Assembly: GCF_900090205.1 (NCBI RefSeq)
Contig: NZ_LT607802.1
Span: 2,222,554 to 2,286,553, forward strand
DNA: 64,000 nt
Direction: 5' to 3'
Source: Vogesella sp. LIG4
GTDB lineage: Bacteria > Pseudomonadota > Gammaproteobacteria > Burkholderiales > Chromobacteriaceae
In this document: piece by piece, positions 53,185-61,608 of the stretch
Layout: each line of letters begins with the position of its first letter
Position numbering within the stretch: position 1 is the first letter of the stretch
Notes under the pieces: generated by a model
Database searches by the model: none
What the model was told of the DNA's origin: nothing
The model's input: only the letters and a program-made list of their open reading frames with translations
Program-made: the position numbers and the translations under genes

Positions 53185-54423
53185 TTAGGCGCGTGCCAGC
53201 CAGGCCAGCAGCCCCTGCGCCGCGGCGCGGCCGCTGGCAAAACAGGCGGTGAGCAGGTAGCCGCCGGTGGGCGCTTCCCAGTCCAGCATCTCGCCGGCAC
53301 AGAACACGCCGGGCAGTGCCGTCAGCATCAGGTTTTCGTCCAGCGCCTCGAAGCGCACGCCGCCGGCGGTGCTGATGGCTTCGTCGATGGGGCGCGCAGC
53401 GCGCAACGTCAGCGGCAGCGCCTTGATGGCGGCGGCCAGGCGCGCCATATCGTTGAAGCTTTCCTTGTCCAGCAGCTCGCGCAGCAGGCCGGCGCGGGCG
53501 CCGTCGATGCCGCATTGCTTGCGCAGGTGGTTGGAGAGCGATGCCGCGCCGCGGCCGCGCTGCAGTTCGCTGCGCAGCCGTTCCAGATCGCGGTCCGGCG
53601 CCAGGTCCAGCTGCACGCTGGCGCTGCCGTCGCGGTTGATGCGCTCGCGGATGGCGGCGGCAAAGCCGTATACCAGGTTGCCCTCGATGCCGTCCTGCGT
53701 CAGCACCATCTCGCCGCGGCGGCTCAAGGGCTGGCCGTGCACATCTTCGAAACCCAGCGCCACGTTCTTCAGCGGGCTGCCGGCAAACTTGGCGGCAAAG
53801 TGCTCGCTCCAGCCGCAGACAAAGCCGCAGTTGGCCGCCTGCAGCGGTGCGGCATCCACGCCTTTGGCCGTCAGCAGCGGCAGCCAGCGGCCATCCGAGC
53901 CCAGTTTTGCCCAGCTGCCGCCACCCAGCGCCAGCACGGTGGGGGCGTGCTCGCGCAGCACTTCACCCGCCGGGGTGGCAAAGCGCAGCCGGCCGGCATC
54001 GTCCCAGCCCAGCCAGCGGTGGCGCACGTGCAGCTGCAGACCGGCCTCGCGCAGCCGCGCCAGCCAGGCGCGCAGCAGCGGCGCCGCCTTCATGGCGGTG
54101 GGAAACACCTTGCCGGAGCTGCCGACGAAAGTCTCGATGCCGAGGCCATGTACCCAGCTGCGCAGCGCATCGGCATCGAAGGCATCGACGATGGGCGTCA
54201 GTTCGCGTTCGCGCAGGCCGTAGCGCGCCAGGAACGGCGCCCGCGGCTCGCTGTGGGTAATGTTCATGCCGCCCACGCCGGCCAGCAGGAACTTGCGGCC
54301 AACCGAGGGCATGGCGTCGAACAGTTCGACCTGCAGTCCGTGCTGCAACAGCAGCTCGGCGGCCATCAGGCCGGCCGGGCCGCCACCGATGACGATGGCG
54401 CGTGGAGAAGGAGTAGGGGACAT
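53185..54423 (-). CDS. HI0933/YhiN-type FAD-dependent oxidoreductase
   Basis: The 412-residue flavoprotein opens with the dinucleotide motif IVIGGGPAGLMAAELLLQHG, then GRKFLLAGVGGMNITHSEP, VFPTAMKAAPLLRAWL, LALGGGSWAKLGSDG, and the C-terminal GGVRFEALDENLMLTALPGV and CAGEMLDWEAPTGGYLL. This is the HI0933/YhiN family, whose substrate is unknown. ATG 54423 is used because the frame upstream runs into repeat C. Confidence 0.9.
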   Translation of the reverse strand: MSPTPSPRAIVIGGGPAGLMAAELLLQHGLQVELFDAMPSVGRKFLLAGVGGMNITHSEPRAPFLARYGLRERELTPIVDAFDADALRSWVHGLGIETFVGSSGKVFPTAMKAAPLLRAWLARLREAGLQLHVRHRWLGWDDAGRLRFATPAGEVLREHAPTVLALGGGSWAKLGSDGRWLPLLTAKGVDAAPLQAANCGFVCGWSEHFAAKFAGSPLKNVALGFEDVHGQPLSRRGEMVLTQDGIEGNLVYGFAAAIRERINRDGSASVQLDLAPDRDLERLRSELQRGRGAASLSNHLRKQCGIDGARAGLLRELLDKESFNDMARLAAAIKALPLTLRAARPIDEAISTAGGVRFEALDENLMLTALPGVFCAGEMLDWEAPTGGYLLTACFASGRAAAQGLLAWLARA

Positions 54424-54431
54424 ACGCAAAC

Positions 54432-54565
54432 TTGCTCGCAAGGGCGCCTCGAAAAACGCCGCTTTCCTTGCGCTACGGCGCTGCTCACGAAAAATCCCGC
54501 CTTGCCTATATGCTGCGTCGGGATTTTCGCTTGCGCCATGTCGCGCCCGGAAAGCGGGGTTTTCG
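54432..54565. repeat. Dispersed intergenic repeat C, copy 2
   Basis: In reverse orientation this matches 26985-27120. The outer parts GGGCGCCTCGAAAAACGCCG and CCGGAAAGCGGGGTTTTCGT are complementary to each other. A copy of the 10-mer follows at 54579. The rest of the 395-base gap to 54818 (AT-rich towards its end) shows nothing else I can support, except that it must hold the promoter of the next gene. Confidence 0.7.
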
Positions 54566-54818
54566 TGGCACCCGTAAGGTTGGCCGCAGGGGCGAGGCCG
54601 CGATTGTACCGAATCGGCGTGGCGGCGGCCCGTGTTTGGGGAATTGTCGGAAAGGGGCGGGCTGCACTTTGCCGAGTGCGATTTCATGGCTGATTTCATG
54701 ACTACGGCGTTTGCCGCATTCCAAGCGGCTGTTTAAAATGGCGGGCTGCCTGTAGTGCAGCAAAGAACATGATTTTTAAATGAAATATTGAACAGAACTG
54801 GGAATTTTCGGAACAAAT

Positions 54819-55295
54819 ATGTCAGTGGTATCGGAAAGAAATAGTTATGAATACCAGTTGTCGCCCACGCTGCCGCGCCGGGCGACCGCCATTATCGAGC
54901 TGCCGGACGGCGTACTGGTGACAGCCAGCCAGACCGGGCGCTTCTGTCTGCCTGGCGGCGCCTCGCAGCGCGGTGAGCTGCGCTCGCAGGCACTGCTGCG
55001 CCATATCCGCGAGCAGACCGGGCTGCGCATCAATTCCATGCTCTACCTGTTCGACCACGTTACCCAGCACAATGCGCACAAGGTCTACCTGGCGATTGCC
55101 CAAGGCGTGCCCAGGCTGCAGGAGGCCGGCAGCCGCATGACGCTGATCACTTCGCCGGATACCGAGATGGACGTGCACGTGGAATCGCGCGCCATCCTGC
55201 GCCGCTATGCCAAGGTGCGTGGCGAGCAGGGCGCCAAGAGCGAGGCGGTGCGCGCCATGCTGCAGCTGGCGCGCTATATCGCCAAGGTGGAATGA
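54819..55295 (+). CDS. Nudix-fold protein with degenerate catalytic box
   Basis: A 158-residue protein with the Nudix arrangement: ATAIIELPDGVLVTAS strand, then LPGGASQRGELRSQALLRH and REQTGLRI. Against the Nudix box G-x5-E-x7-R-E-U-x-E-E-x-G-U, the first E is present (E53), but the RE pair reads R61-H62 and the EE pair reads E65-Q66. Two of the metal-binding glutamates are therefore replaced, so activity may be lost or altered. It is coupled by ATGA overlap to a thioredoxin-like gene. Confidence 0.75.
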   Translation: MSVVSERNSYEYQLSPTLPRRATAIIELPDGVLVTASQTGRFCLPGGASQRGELRSQALLRHIREQTGLRINSMLYLFDHVTQHNAHKVYLAIAQGVPRLQEAGSRMTLITSPDTEMDVHVESRAILRRYAKVRGEQGAKSEAVRAMLQLARYIAKVE

Positions 55296-55651
55296 GTACC
55301 GCGCTGGCCGCGGATGCACGCTGGCGCCCGCTGGACGAATTCGGCTTCGATGCCGCGCTGGTAGCGCAGCCGGGCATCAGCCTGGTGATGTTCGGCCAGC
55401 CGCACTGCGGTGCCTGCCATGGCTGGCGTAGGCAGCTGCCGCACTGGCTGGAAGACGGCATTGCGCTGTTCTACGTGGACGTGGCGGTGGCCAGCGCACT
55501 GGCGCGGCGCTTCGAACTGTTCCATCTGCCGGATTTTGCGCTGTACCGCGATGGCGCGTTCCACTGCATGTGGCGCAGCGCCTTCAGCCGCGCCGAGGTT
55601 GGCCGCAAGCTGCAGGCCGCACTGCAGGCGCCGGCGCAGGAAGAACCCTGA
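55292..55651 (+). CDS. Thioredoxin-like protein with CGAC motif
   Basis: A 119-residue protein without a signal peptide. GISLVMFGQPHCGACHGWRR carries a CxxC site, C39-GA-C42, in thioredoxin-fold context; the cis-proline region is FHLPDFALYRDG. The CGAC active site is unusual relative to CGPC of thioredoxin. Overlap with the Nudix-like gene suggests a joint function, which is unknown. Confidence 0.8.
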   Translation: MSTALAADARWRPLDEFGFDAALVAQPGISLVMFGQPHCGACHGWRRQLPHWLEDGIALFYVDVAVASALARRFELFHLPDFALYRDGAFHCMWRSAFSRAEVGRKLQAALQAPAQEEP

Positions 55652-55673
55652 GCCATGCCAGCTCGCCAACAAG

Positions 55674-55700
55674 AAAAAGCCCGCTGCTGCGGGCTTTTTT
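55674..55700 (+). terminator. Terminator after the thioredoxin-like gene
   Basis: AAAAAGCCCGC-TGCT-GCGGGCTTTTTT, with A and T runs on both sides, so it can serve both converging genes. Confidence 0.85.
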
Positions 55701-55718
55701 GTTTTGTTCCGGCGGTGC

Positions 55719-56264
55719 TTATTTCAGCAGGTCTGGGATGCTGATGATGCCCATATTGCTGCCGGCACCCAGCAGGCCCAGCAGCAGCGCCAGCGACAGC
55801 GGCGAGAACAGCAGGATGCCCAGCAGCACCCGGCCACGGCTGCGGCCGCTGCAGCGGGTAAGCGCATTAACCAGCACCAGCACATTGCCGATGCCCAGCA
55901 CCATGGACAGCCCCTGCGATACATCGTCCGGCAGCCAGTAGGTGAGCGGGTCCAGTATCTGCAGCCCGCTGCAGGCCAGGATCAGCCCGAACAGCGAATA
56001 CGGCAGCCGCTCGCCGCCGCGGCTGAGCCACCAGCGCATGAACAGGCTGAGGCCCAGCGTCTCCAGCGTCACGTACAGGGTGAACAGCGCCACCACATTG
56101 GCCGGCTCGCCCCGGGCGCCGGAGCTGATGGCGCCGGCAGCGGCCAGGGTGCCCAGCAACAGCAGCACCAGCAGCAGCTGCAGCGGGGAGTAGCGGTAGT
56201 GTTCCAGCGGGGCGACGCGCAGGCGAACCAAGTCGATGGCGTCGTGCAACAGCGGCAGGCTCAT
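55719..56264 (-). CDS. Multi-pass membrane protein, unknown family
   Basis: A 181-residue protein with about five hydrophobic segments (for example LQLLLVLLLLGTLAAAGAI, VVALFTLYVTLETLGLSLFM and VLLGILLFSPLSLALLLGLL). The general look is Yip1-like but I cannot assign it. The start overlaps the purU stop (TGATG), so it is translated with purU. Confidence 0.65.
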   Translation of the reverse strand: MSLPLLHDAIDLVRLRVAPLEHYRYSPLQLLLVLLLLGTLAAAGAISSGARGEPANVVALFTLYVTLETLGLSLFMRWWLSRGGERLPYSLFGLILACSGLQILDPLTYWLPDDVSQGLSMVLGIGNVLVLVNALTRCSGRSRGRVLLGILLFSPLSLALLLGLLGAGSNMGIISIPDLLK

Positions 56265-57124
56265 CAGTCGAAGATCACGGTTTTGTTGTTGTAGGCGAGG
56301 ATGCGGTTTTCCAGGTGCCAGCGCACGGCGCGCGACAGTACCACGCGTTCCAGGTCGCGGCCTTTCTGGATCAGGTCTTCCACGTCGTCGCGGTGCGAGA
56401 TGCGGGTGACTTCCTGCTCGATGATCGGGCCGTCATCCAGGATCTCGGTAACGTAATGGCTGGTGGCGCCGATCAGCTTCACGCCGCGGGCGAAGGCGCG
56501 GTGGTAGGGCTTGGCGCCGTCGAAGGCCGGCAGGAAGCTGTGGTGGATGTTGATGACGCGGTGCGGGTAGCGCTCCACGAACTTGTGCGACAGCACCTGC
56601 ATGTAGCGCGCCAGTACGATCAGGTCCACCTCGGCGGCTTCCAGCAGCGCCCACTGCTCGGCCTCGGCCTGTTCCTTGTTGTCCTTGTTCACGCTGATGA
56701 CGTGATAGGGAATGCCGTGGTATTCGGCCAGGCGGCGGCAGTCGTCGTGGTTGGAGATGATCAGCGGAATGTCGCAATCCAGCTCGCCGATGCTCCAGCG
56801 GTGCAGCAGGTCCACCAGGCAGTGCTCGTATTTGGAGACGAAGATCGCCATGCGCGGCTTGCGCACCGACAGCGATACCTCCCACTGCATATGGTATTTC
56901 TCCGCGATCGGCGCAAAGGCAGCGGCGAAGTTCTCCATCGGCAGGCTGAAACCGGCCAGATCCCACTGCACGCGCATCAGGAACAGGCCTTCCACCGGGT
57001 CCTGGTGCTGGTCGGCGTGCTGGATGTTGGCGTTGTAGGTGAGCAGGAAGTTGGCAATGGCAGCGACCAGGCCCTGGCTGTCCGGGCAGCTCACCAGCAG
57101 GGTGGCGGAATGTCTGTTACTCAT
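56264..57124 (-). CDS. purU: Formyltetrahydrofolate deformylase
   Basis: A 286-residue enzyme hydrolysing 10-formyl-THF to formate and THF. An N-terminal ACT domain (about residues 1-85, with LLVSCPDSQGLVAAIANFLL) is followed by a formyltransferase domain with VINIHHSFLPAFDGAKPYHR, containing the catalytic histidine, and ATSHYVTEILDDGPIIEQ with the catalytic aspartate. The ATG at 57124 begins the ACT strand. Adjacent folD belongs to the same one-carbon pathway. Confidence 0.95.
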   Translation of the reverse strand: MSNRHSATLLVSCPDSQGLVAAIANFLLTYNANIQHADQHQDPVEGLFLMRVQWDLAGFSLPMENFAAAFAPIAEKYHMQWEVSLSVRKPRMAIFVSKYEHCLVDLLHRWSIGELDCDIPLIISNHDDCRRLAEYHGIPYHVISVNKDNKEQAEAEQWALLEAAEVDLIVLARYMQVLSHKFVERYPHRVINIHHSFLPAFDGAKPYHRAFARGVKLIGATSHYVTEILDDGPIIEQEVTRISHRDDVEDLIQKGRDLERVVLSRAVRWHLENRILAYNNKTVIFD

Positions 57125-57163
57125 CGGGTGGCTCTTTGTCCGTTCTTGTCGGGTGAAACGCAA

Positions 57164-57196
57164 ACGCCACCGCCGGCACGGGGCAGACGGTGGCGT
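57164..57196 (-). terminator. Hairpin between folD and purU
   Basis: ACGCCACCG and CGGTGGCGT pair across a 15-base loop. On the minus strand it is followed by TTTGCGTTT. It is probably a weak terminator or processing site between two functionally linked genes. Confidence 0.45.
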
Positions 57197-57218
57197 CGGT
57201 GCGGCATGCTGTCTGCGA

Positions 57219-58070
57219 TCAGGCGTTGAGGTTGGCCGAATCCAGCGTGTTCTGCAACAGGGTAGCCACGGTCATCGGGCCGACACCGCCCGGTACCGGG
57301 GTGATGAAGCTGGCGATGTCGCGCGCCGGGGCAAAATCCACGTCGCCGCAGATGCTGCCGTCGGCCAGGCGGTTGATGCCCACGTCGATCACCACCGCGC
57401 CCGGTTTCAGCCATTCGGCCTTCACGAACTTGGGAATGCCCACTGCGGCTACCACGATGTCGGCGCGGCCAACTTCGGCGGCGAGGTCAGCGGTGGCGCT
57501 GTGGCACACGGTGACGGTGGCGCGTGCCAGCAGCATTTCCAGTGCCTGCGGGCGGCCAACGATGTTGGATGCGCCCACGATCACCACGTTCTTGCCTTTC
57601 GGGTTGATGCCGTACTCTTCCAGCAGCGTCATCACGCCGCGCGGGGTACATGGGCGCAGCAGCGGCATTTTCACCGCCAGGCGGCCCATATTGTACGGGT
57701 GGAAGCCGTCGACATCCTTCTTCGGGTTGATGCGCTCGATCACCAGCTGCGGGTCGATCTGCTTGGGCAGCGGCAGCTGCACCAGGATGCCGTCCACGCC
57801 GTCGTCGGCGTTAAGCTCGTCGATGATGGCCAGCAGTTCCGCCTGGCTGGTGCTGCCCGGCAGGTCGTAGGCGACGGAGCGAATGCCGGCCTTTTCGCAG
57901 GAACGCTTCTTGTTCTTGACGTAGATGCCGGAGGCCGGGTCATCGCCTACCAGGATCACGGCCAGGGCCGGGGCGCGCTTGCCGGCTGCCACACGGGCAT
58001 CCACGCCTTCGCGCACTCGGTTGATCAGGGTTTCGGCGACGGCCTTGCCGTCGATTAGTTGTGCCGCCAT
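57219..58070 (-). CDS. folD: Methylenetetrahydrofolate dehydrogenase/cyclohydrolase
   Basis: A 283-residue bifunctional enzyme. It shows [13 protein letters not shown] (catalytic lysine), [25 protein letters not shown], the NADP site [19 protein letters not shown] and [20 protein letters not shown] about 7 bases upstream fixes the ATG at 58070 over a GTG at 58082. It is followed by purU on the same strand. Confidence 0.96.
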   Translation of the reverse strand: MAAQLIDGKAVAETLINRVREGVDARVAAGKRAPALAVILVGDDPASGIYVKNKKRSCEKAGIRSVAYDLPGSTSQAELLAIIDELNADDGVDGILVQLPLPKQIDPQLVIERINPKKDVDGFHPYNMGRLAVKMPLLRPCTPRGVMTLLEEYGINPKGKNVVIVGASNIVGRPQALEMLLARATVTVCHSATADLAAEVGRADIVVAAVGIPKFVKAEWLKPGAVVIDVGINRLADGSICGDVDFAPARDIASFITPVPGGVGPMTVATLLQNTLDSANLNA

Positions 58071-58262
58071 GCTGCTATCCACCTAAAAAATCGGTTGGTT
58101 GGAAGGAAAGGCCGGATTTTCGCATTTTTTGGGCGTTCTGCTCAATCGCTTCAAAGGCTTGCCGTGCTCTGATAGCAAGATTTTTTTATTGCAAGCTGTC
58201 GCGTGCTGGCCTCGGCTTCGATAAGCAAATGGCATCTGATTGCAAATATTCTGCACGGGCAG

Positions 58263-58291
58263 TTGACACAGGATAGGCCGGTCAGTATAGT
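58263..58291 (+). promoter_or_regulatory. Promoter of the tRNA operon
   Basis: TTGACA (58263-58268), exactly 17 bases, TATAGT (58286-58291). The first tRNA begins 14 bases downstream. Confidence 0.8.
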
Positions 58292-58305
58292 TCGCAGCCT
58301 GTTGT

Positions 58306-58382
58306 CGGGGCGTAGCGCAGCCTGGTAGCGCATCTGCTTTGGGAGCAGAGGGTCGTGAGTTCGAATCCCACCGCCCCGACCA
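58306..58382 (+). tRNA. tRNA-Pro(TGG)
   Basis: 77 bases including the encoded CCA. Acceptor CGGGGCG pairs with CGCCCCG; anticodon loop CTTTGGGAG gives TGG, reading CCN proline codons. First of four tRNAs in one unit. Confidence 0.95.
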
Positions 58383-58413
58383 ACAGCCTAATTAGTAAGC
58401 ACGCCCGACGTGA

Positions 58414-58490
58414 GCGCCCGTAGCTCAACCGGATAGAGCACCGACCTTCTAAGTCGGGGGTTACAGGTTCGATTCCTGTCGGGCGCGCCA
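58414..58490 (+). tRNA. tRNA-Arg(TCT)
   Basis: 77 bases including CCA. Acceptor GCGCCCG pairs with CGGGCGC; anticodon TCT in CTTCTAA, reading AGA/AGG. Confidence 0.95.
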
Positions 58491-58501
58491 AGATTTGCAG
58501 T

Positions 58502-58578
58502 GGTGGATGTAGCTCAGTTGGTAGAGTCCCGGATTGTGATTCCGGTTGTCGTGGGTTCGAGCCCCATCATTCACCCCA
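58502..58578 (+). tRNA. tRNA-His(GTG), copy 1
   Basis: 77 bases with the extra G at -1 that marks tRNA-His, then GTGGATG pairing with CATTCAC. Position four of the acceptor is a G-T wobble pair, unlike copy 2. Anticodon GTG in TTGTGAT. Confidence 0.94.
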
Positions 58579-58623
58579 TAAACAAGGTTTGTCAGCCTCT
58601 GGCTGGTGAACGCACCGCTCAGC

Positions 58624-58700
58624 GGTGGATGTAGCTCAGTTGGTAGAGTCCCGGATTGTGATTCCGGCTGTCGTGGGTTCGAGTCCCATCATCCACCCCA
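58624..58700 (+). tRNA. tRNA-His(GTG), copy 2
   Basis: Nearly identical to copy 1. It differs in the T-arm/acceptor strand (CATCCAC), which restores a fully Watson-Crick acceptor stem, and at one or two other positions. The two copies are about 45 bases apart. Confidence 0.95.
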
Positions 58701-58705
58701 GAATA

Positions 58706-58729
58706 AACCCGGCTTCGGCCGGGTTTTTT
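58706..58729 (+). terminator. Terminator of the tRNA operon
   Basis: AACCCGGCTTCGGCCGGGTT with a stable TTCG loop and six Ts. Confidence 0.92.
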
Positions 58730-58753
58730 CGTTATTCCATCTGTTTGGTCAGG

Positions 58754-58804
58754 TTGTCGGCAGTGAATTTCACCGTATAATCGGATACATTTGCATGTAT
58801 CCGA
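58754..58804 (+). promoter_or_regulatory. Promoter and operator of the GntR/FCD gene
   Basis: TTGTCG (58754-58759), 16 bases, TATAAT (58776-58781). The perfect inverted repeat TCGGATACAT-TTGC-ATGTATCCGA (58781-58804) starts at the last base of the -10 box and covers the start site. The layout is that of autorepression by the FCD-type regulator encoded 16 bases downstream. Confidence 0.7.
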
Positions 58805-58820
58805 TAATCAGAGCCGCGCC

Positions 58821-59495
58821 ATGACCACCCTGCAGCCCATCAAACGTCAGACCCTGACCAGTGCCGTTACCGAATCCTTGCGTCAGCGCATTCTGTCGGG
58901 CGAGTTTGCCGATGGGCAGCAGCTGCGTCAGGAAGCGCTGTCCAACGAGTATGGCGTCAGCCGGGTGCCGGTGCGCGAGGCACTGCGCCAGCTGGAGGCG
59001 GAAGGGCTGATCCAGATCATCGACCACAAGGGCGCGCTGGTGTCCAAGCTGTCGCTGGACGACGTGCTGGAACTGGTGGAAATCCGCGCCATGCTGGAAA
59101 GCGAGCTGCTGCGGGTGGCGATTCCGCGCCAGGAGGCGGCGGACCTGGAGGTGGCGGAGGCGACGCTGAAGGAATTCGAACTGGCGCTGTCCAGCAACGA
59201 TATCCGCCACTGGGGCGAGCTGAACTCGCGCTTTCACCTGGCGCTGTACCGCGCCGCCAAGCGCCCGAATACCCTGGCGCTGCTGGAACAGCTGCACAAC
59301 AAGACCGACCGTTACACCCGCATGCAGATCCTGCTGACCCGCACCATGGAACGTGCCCACGAGGAGCACACCAAGCTGCTGGACATGTGCCGCAAGGGCG
59401 CGGCGGACGAGGCGGCGGAATTCCTGCGTTTCCATATCCTGTCCGCCGGCCATGCGCTGGAAGCGCACCTGAAGGACAAGGAAGCGCGTCGCTGA
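58821..59495 (+). CDS. GntR-family regulator with FCD domain
   Basis: A 224-residue regulator: winged helix with LRQRILSGEFADGQQLRQEA and VSRVPVREALRQLEAEGLIQ (about residues 10-75), then an all-helical FCD effector domain with a metal-site pattern (EIRAMLESELLRVA, SRFHLALYRA, EEHTKLLDMC and FHILSAGHALEAHL). It probably senses a small carboxylate. The ATG at 58821 is used because an upstream in-frame ATG at 58791 falls inside the operator. No target gene lies next to it other than itself. Confidence 0.88.
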   Translation: MTTLQPIKRQTLTSAVTESLRQRILSGEFADGQQLRQEALSNEYGVSRVPVREALRQLEAEGLIQIIDHKGALVSKLSLDDVLELVEIRAMLESELLRVAIPRQEAADLEVAEATLKEFELALSSNDIRHWGELNSRFHLALYRAAKRPNTLALLEQLHNKTDRYTRMQILLTRTMERAHEEHTKLLDMCRKGAADEAAEFLRFHILSAGHALEAHLKDKEARR

Positions 59496-59515
59496 TCCGC
59501 AGCACGTCCACCAGA

Positions 59516-59549
59516 ACAATGCCGTTCACCTGTTGGTGAACGGCATTGT
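59516..59549. terminator. Bidirectional terminator
   Basis: ACAATGCCGTTCACC and GGTGAACGGCATTGT form a 15-base stem with a TGTT loop between the convergent gntR-type and cytochrome c4 genes. Confidence 0.75.
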
Positions 59550-59593
59550 CGTTTCTGCGGCGGCCTGCTTTCAACTACCTGGCTTGCGGCCAA

Positions 59594-60196
59594 CTAGTGC
59601 AGTGTCTGGATATAGGCCGCCAGCGCGTTGATCTCTTCATCCTTCAGTGTCTTGACGATGGCCTGCATCTCCGCCGCTGCCGGGCGCTGGCTGCCGGCAA
59701 ACGCGTGCAGCTGCCTGGCGACGTAGGCCGCGTGCTGGGCGGCCAGGCGCGGCCCGCTTTCACTGCCTTCGCCGCGCTGGCCGTGACAGGTGGCGCAGGC
59801 GGAGGTGCCCTTGCCGTCGATGCCGTTGTGGAAGATACGGTCGCCAGCCGCGGCCTGCGCCGCATCGACGGCAGCGGTGTTGGCCGCCGCTTTCTGGCCG
59901 AAGAAGTAGTCGCTCAGGCCGGCAATAGCGGCATCGTCCAGCGTGCTGCCGCTACGCCACATGAAGTCGTGCGCCGACTGGTCGCTGCGGCTGTGCTCCT
60001 TCATTGCCTGCAGCTGCTGTGCCAGGTAGCCGGCCTGCTGTCCCGCCAAGCGCGGAATCAGTGGCGACGAACTATTGCCGTCGGCATTGTGACAGCTGGC
60101 GCACCACTGGCGGGCCATGTCCTCGGGCGTGGCGGCCTGGCTGGGCGCCAGCAGTGCCAGCAGCAGCCCGCAAAGCGCGCCATGGATGATCTTCAT
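59594..60196 (-). CDS. Diheme cytochrome c4
   Basis: A 200-residue periplasmic protein with a signal peptide (MKIIHGALCGLLLALLAPSQ) and two c-type heme sites, C32-AS-C35-H36 and C134-AT-C137-H138, in two similar domains of about 90 residues each, as in cytochrome c4. These carry electrons to terminal oxidases or reductases. A copy of the 10-mer overlaps its stop codon (59585-59594). It could serve respiratory nitrite reduction, but that is only a guess. Confidence 0.88.
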   Translation of the reverse strand: MKIIHGALCGLLLALLAPSQAATPEDMARQWCASCHNADGNSSSPLIPRLAGQQAGYLAQQLQAMKEHSRSDQSAHDFMWRSGSTLDDAAIAGLSDYFFGQKAAANTAAVDAAQAAAGDRIFHNGIDGKGTSACATCHGQRGEGSESGPRLAAQHAAYVARQLHAFAGSQRPAAAEMQAIVKTLKDEEINALAAYIQTLH

Positions 60197-60355
60197 TGCC
60201 TGTCCTCCTTGCTTGTTCTGAACGCCATTGCGTTGAAGAGCGGATATTTACTCTGTGTAGCCGGGCCTGGCGGCATGGCAAGAAAAAACCACCGCCATAC
60301 GCCGCCCGCGGCCGTTATGGTTGGCCGCAGGGCAGCGGCGGCCGGCTTGCCGTGC

Positions 60356-61522
60356 TCAGGGATGGCGCTGGCGATCCTGCGGGTAGGCGTATACCACCTT
60401 GCGCTGGCGCACTTCGCCTATTACCGGAATGTCCAGCTTGATGGCCTCGTGATCGCTGGTGGAGAACGGGTGGCGATAGGTGGTGATCAGGCCGGCTACC
60501 GGCTGGCGCAGGTCTTCCAGCGCGGCACGCACCCGGGGGCCGTCGGTGCTGCCGGCCTGCTGCATGGCGGCAGCCAGCAGCAGCAGGCTGTCGTAGCCCT
60601 GGGCGGCGGAGGGCGGCGAGGGGATGCGTTCGCCCGGATTGCGCTGCAGGTAGCGGCGGATGAAGTCGGCGCGCAGCGGGGTGTTGCCGTCCTCGATGAA
60701 GGTCTGCACCATGCGCGCGCCTTCGGCATTGGGGCCGGCGTTGTCGATGAAGTTGGACATCGACAGCGTCCAGCTGCCGATCAGCGGGATGCGCCATTCC
60801 ATCTGCGCCAGGGTGTTGGCGATCTGCGCCAGCTCCGGGCCGATGGTGTAGGTGAGGATGCACTGCGCGCCGGCAGTGCGCGCCTCGCGCAGTGCGCCGC
60901 TCATGTCCAGTTCGCCGTTGTGGAACTGCTGCACGCTTACCGGCTGGATGCCGCTGGCGGCCAGCGCCTTGAGCAGGTCCTGCTGCCCCAGCTGGCCGTA
61001 GTTGCTGCTGTCGTTCAGCACCGCCACGCGGCGAAAGCCGCGCCGCAGCGCCTCGCGCACGATCAGCGGTGCCTGCAGCGCATCCGAGGCGGCAACGCGG
61101 AACACATAGTTGGCCGCATAGCGCGGCGGCAGGAACTGCTGTGTCACTACGTGCGCGGTGGCCACCGCGGTAATGGCCGGGATGCTGGCCTGCTGGTAGC
61201 GGTATTGCGAGGCCAGCGCCACGCCGCTGTTGGCAAAGCCCACCGTGGCCACCACCTGCTGCTTGTCGATCAGCTCGCCGGCCACGCGGATGGCGTAGTC
61301 CGGGCGGCCGCGGTCGTCGCGCTCCACCAGCTGGATCTGCCGCCCCAGCACGCCGCCGCTGCGGTTGATGTCTTCCGCCGCCAGGCGGATGCCGCCGCGC
61401 ATGCTCAGCCCCATCGGTGAAGAGCCGCCGCTGAACGGGCCGGACACGCCGATACGTATCGGCGGCGCGGCCGCGGCAAGGGCGGAGCAGAGCAACAGGG
61501 CAAGACAGGCAAGGCGGGGCAC
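60356..61522 (-). CDS. Branched-chain-type ABC substrate-binding protein
   Basis: A 388-residue periplasmic protein of the Peripla_BP_6/LivJ group. A GTG start at 61522 has AGGAA about 6 bases upstream and opens a signal peptide (VPRLACLALLLCSALAAAA). The mature part has IRIGVSGPFSGGSSPMGLSM, AAEDINRSGGVLGRQIQLVE and AAQGYDSLLLLAAAMQQAG. No permease genes are next to it. It is divergent from a sensor kinase, so it may present a ligand to that kinase rather than to a transporter; this is an inference. Confidence 0.85.
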   Translation of the reverse strand: MPRLACLALLLCSALAAAAPPIRIGVSGPFSGGSSPMGLSMRGGIRLAAEDINRSGGVLGRQIQLVERDDRGRPDYAIRVAGELIDKQQVVATVGFANSGVALASQYRYQQASIPAITAVATAHVVTQQFLPPRYAANYVFRVAASDALQAPLIVREALRRGFRRVAVLNDSSNYGQLGQQDLLKALAASGIQPVSVQQFHNGELDMSGALREARTAGAQCILTYTIGPELAQIANTLAQMEWRIPLIGSWTLSMSNFIDNAGPNAEGARMVQTFIEDGNTPLRADFIRRYLQRNPGERIPSPPSAAQGYDSLLLLAAAMQQAGSTDGPRVRAALEDLRQPVAGLITTYRHPFSTSDHEAIKLDIPVIGEVRQRKVVYAYPQDRQRHP

Positions 61523-61608
61523 GGGCTGTTCCTGATGGCGGTGTTGGCGTGAAGTGCCTATTATCGCATTCCGACTTCCCTTGCGGCCAACCTCCTGGCG
61601 TCCAGTGC

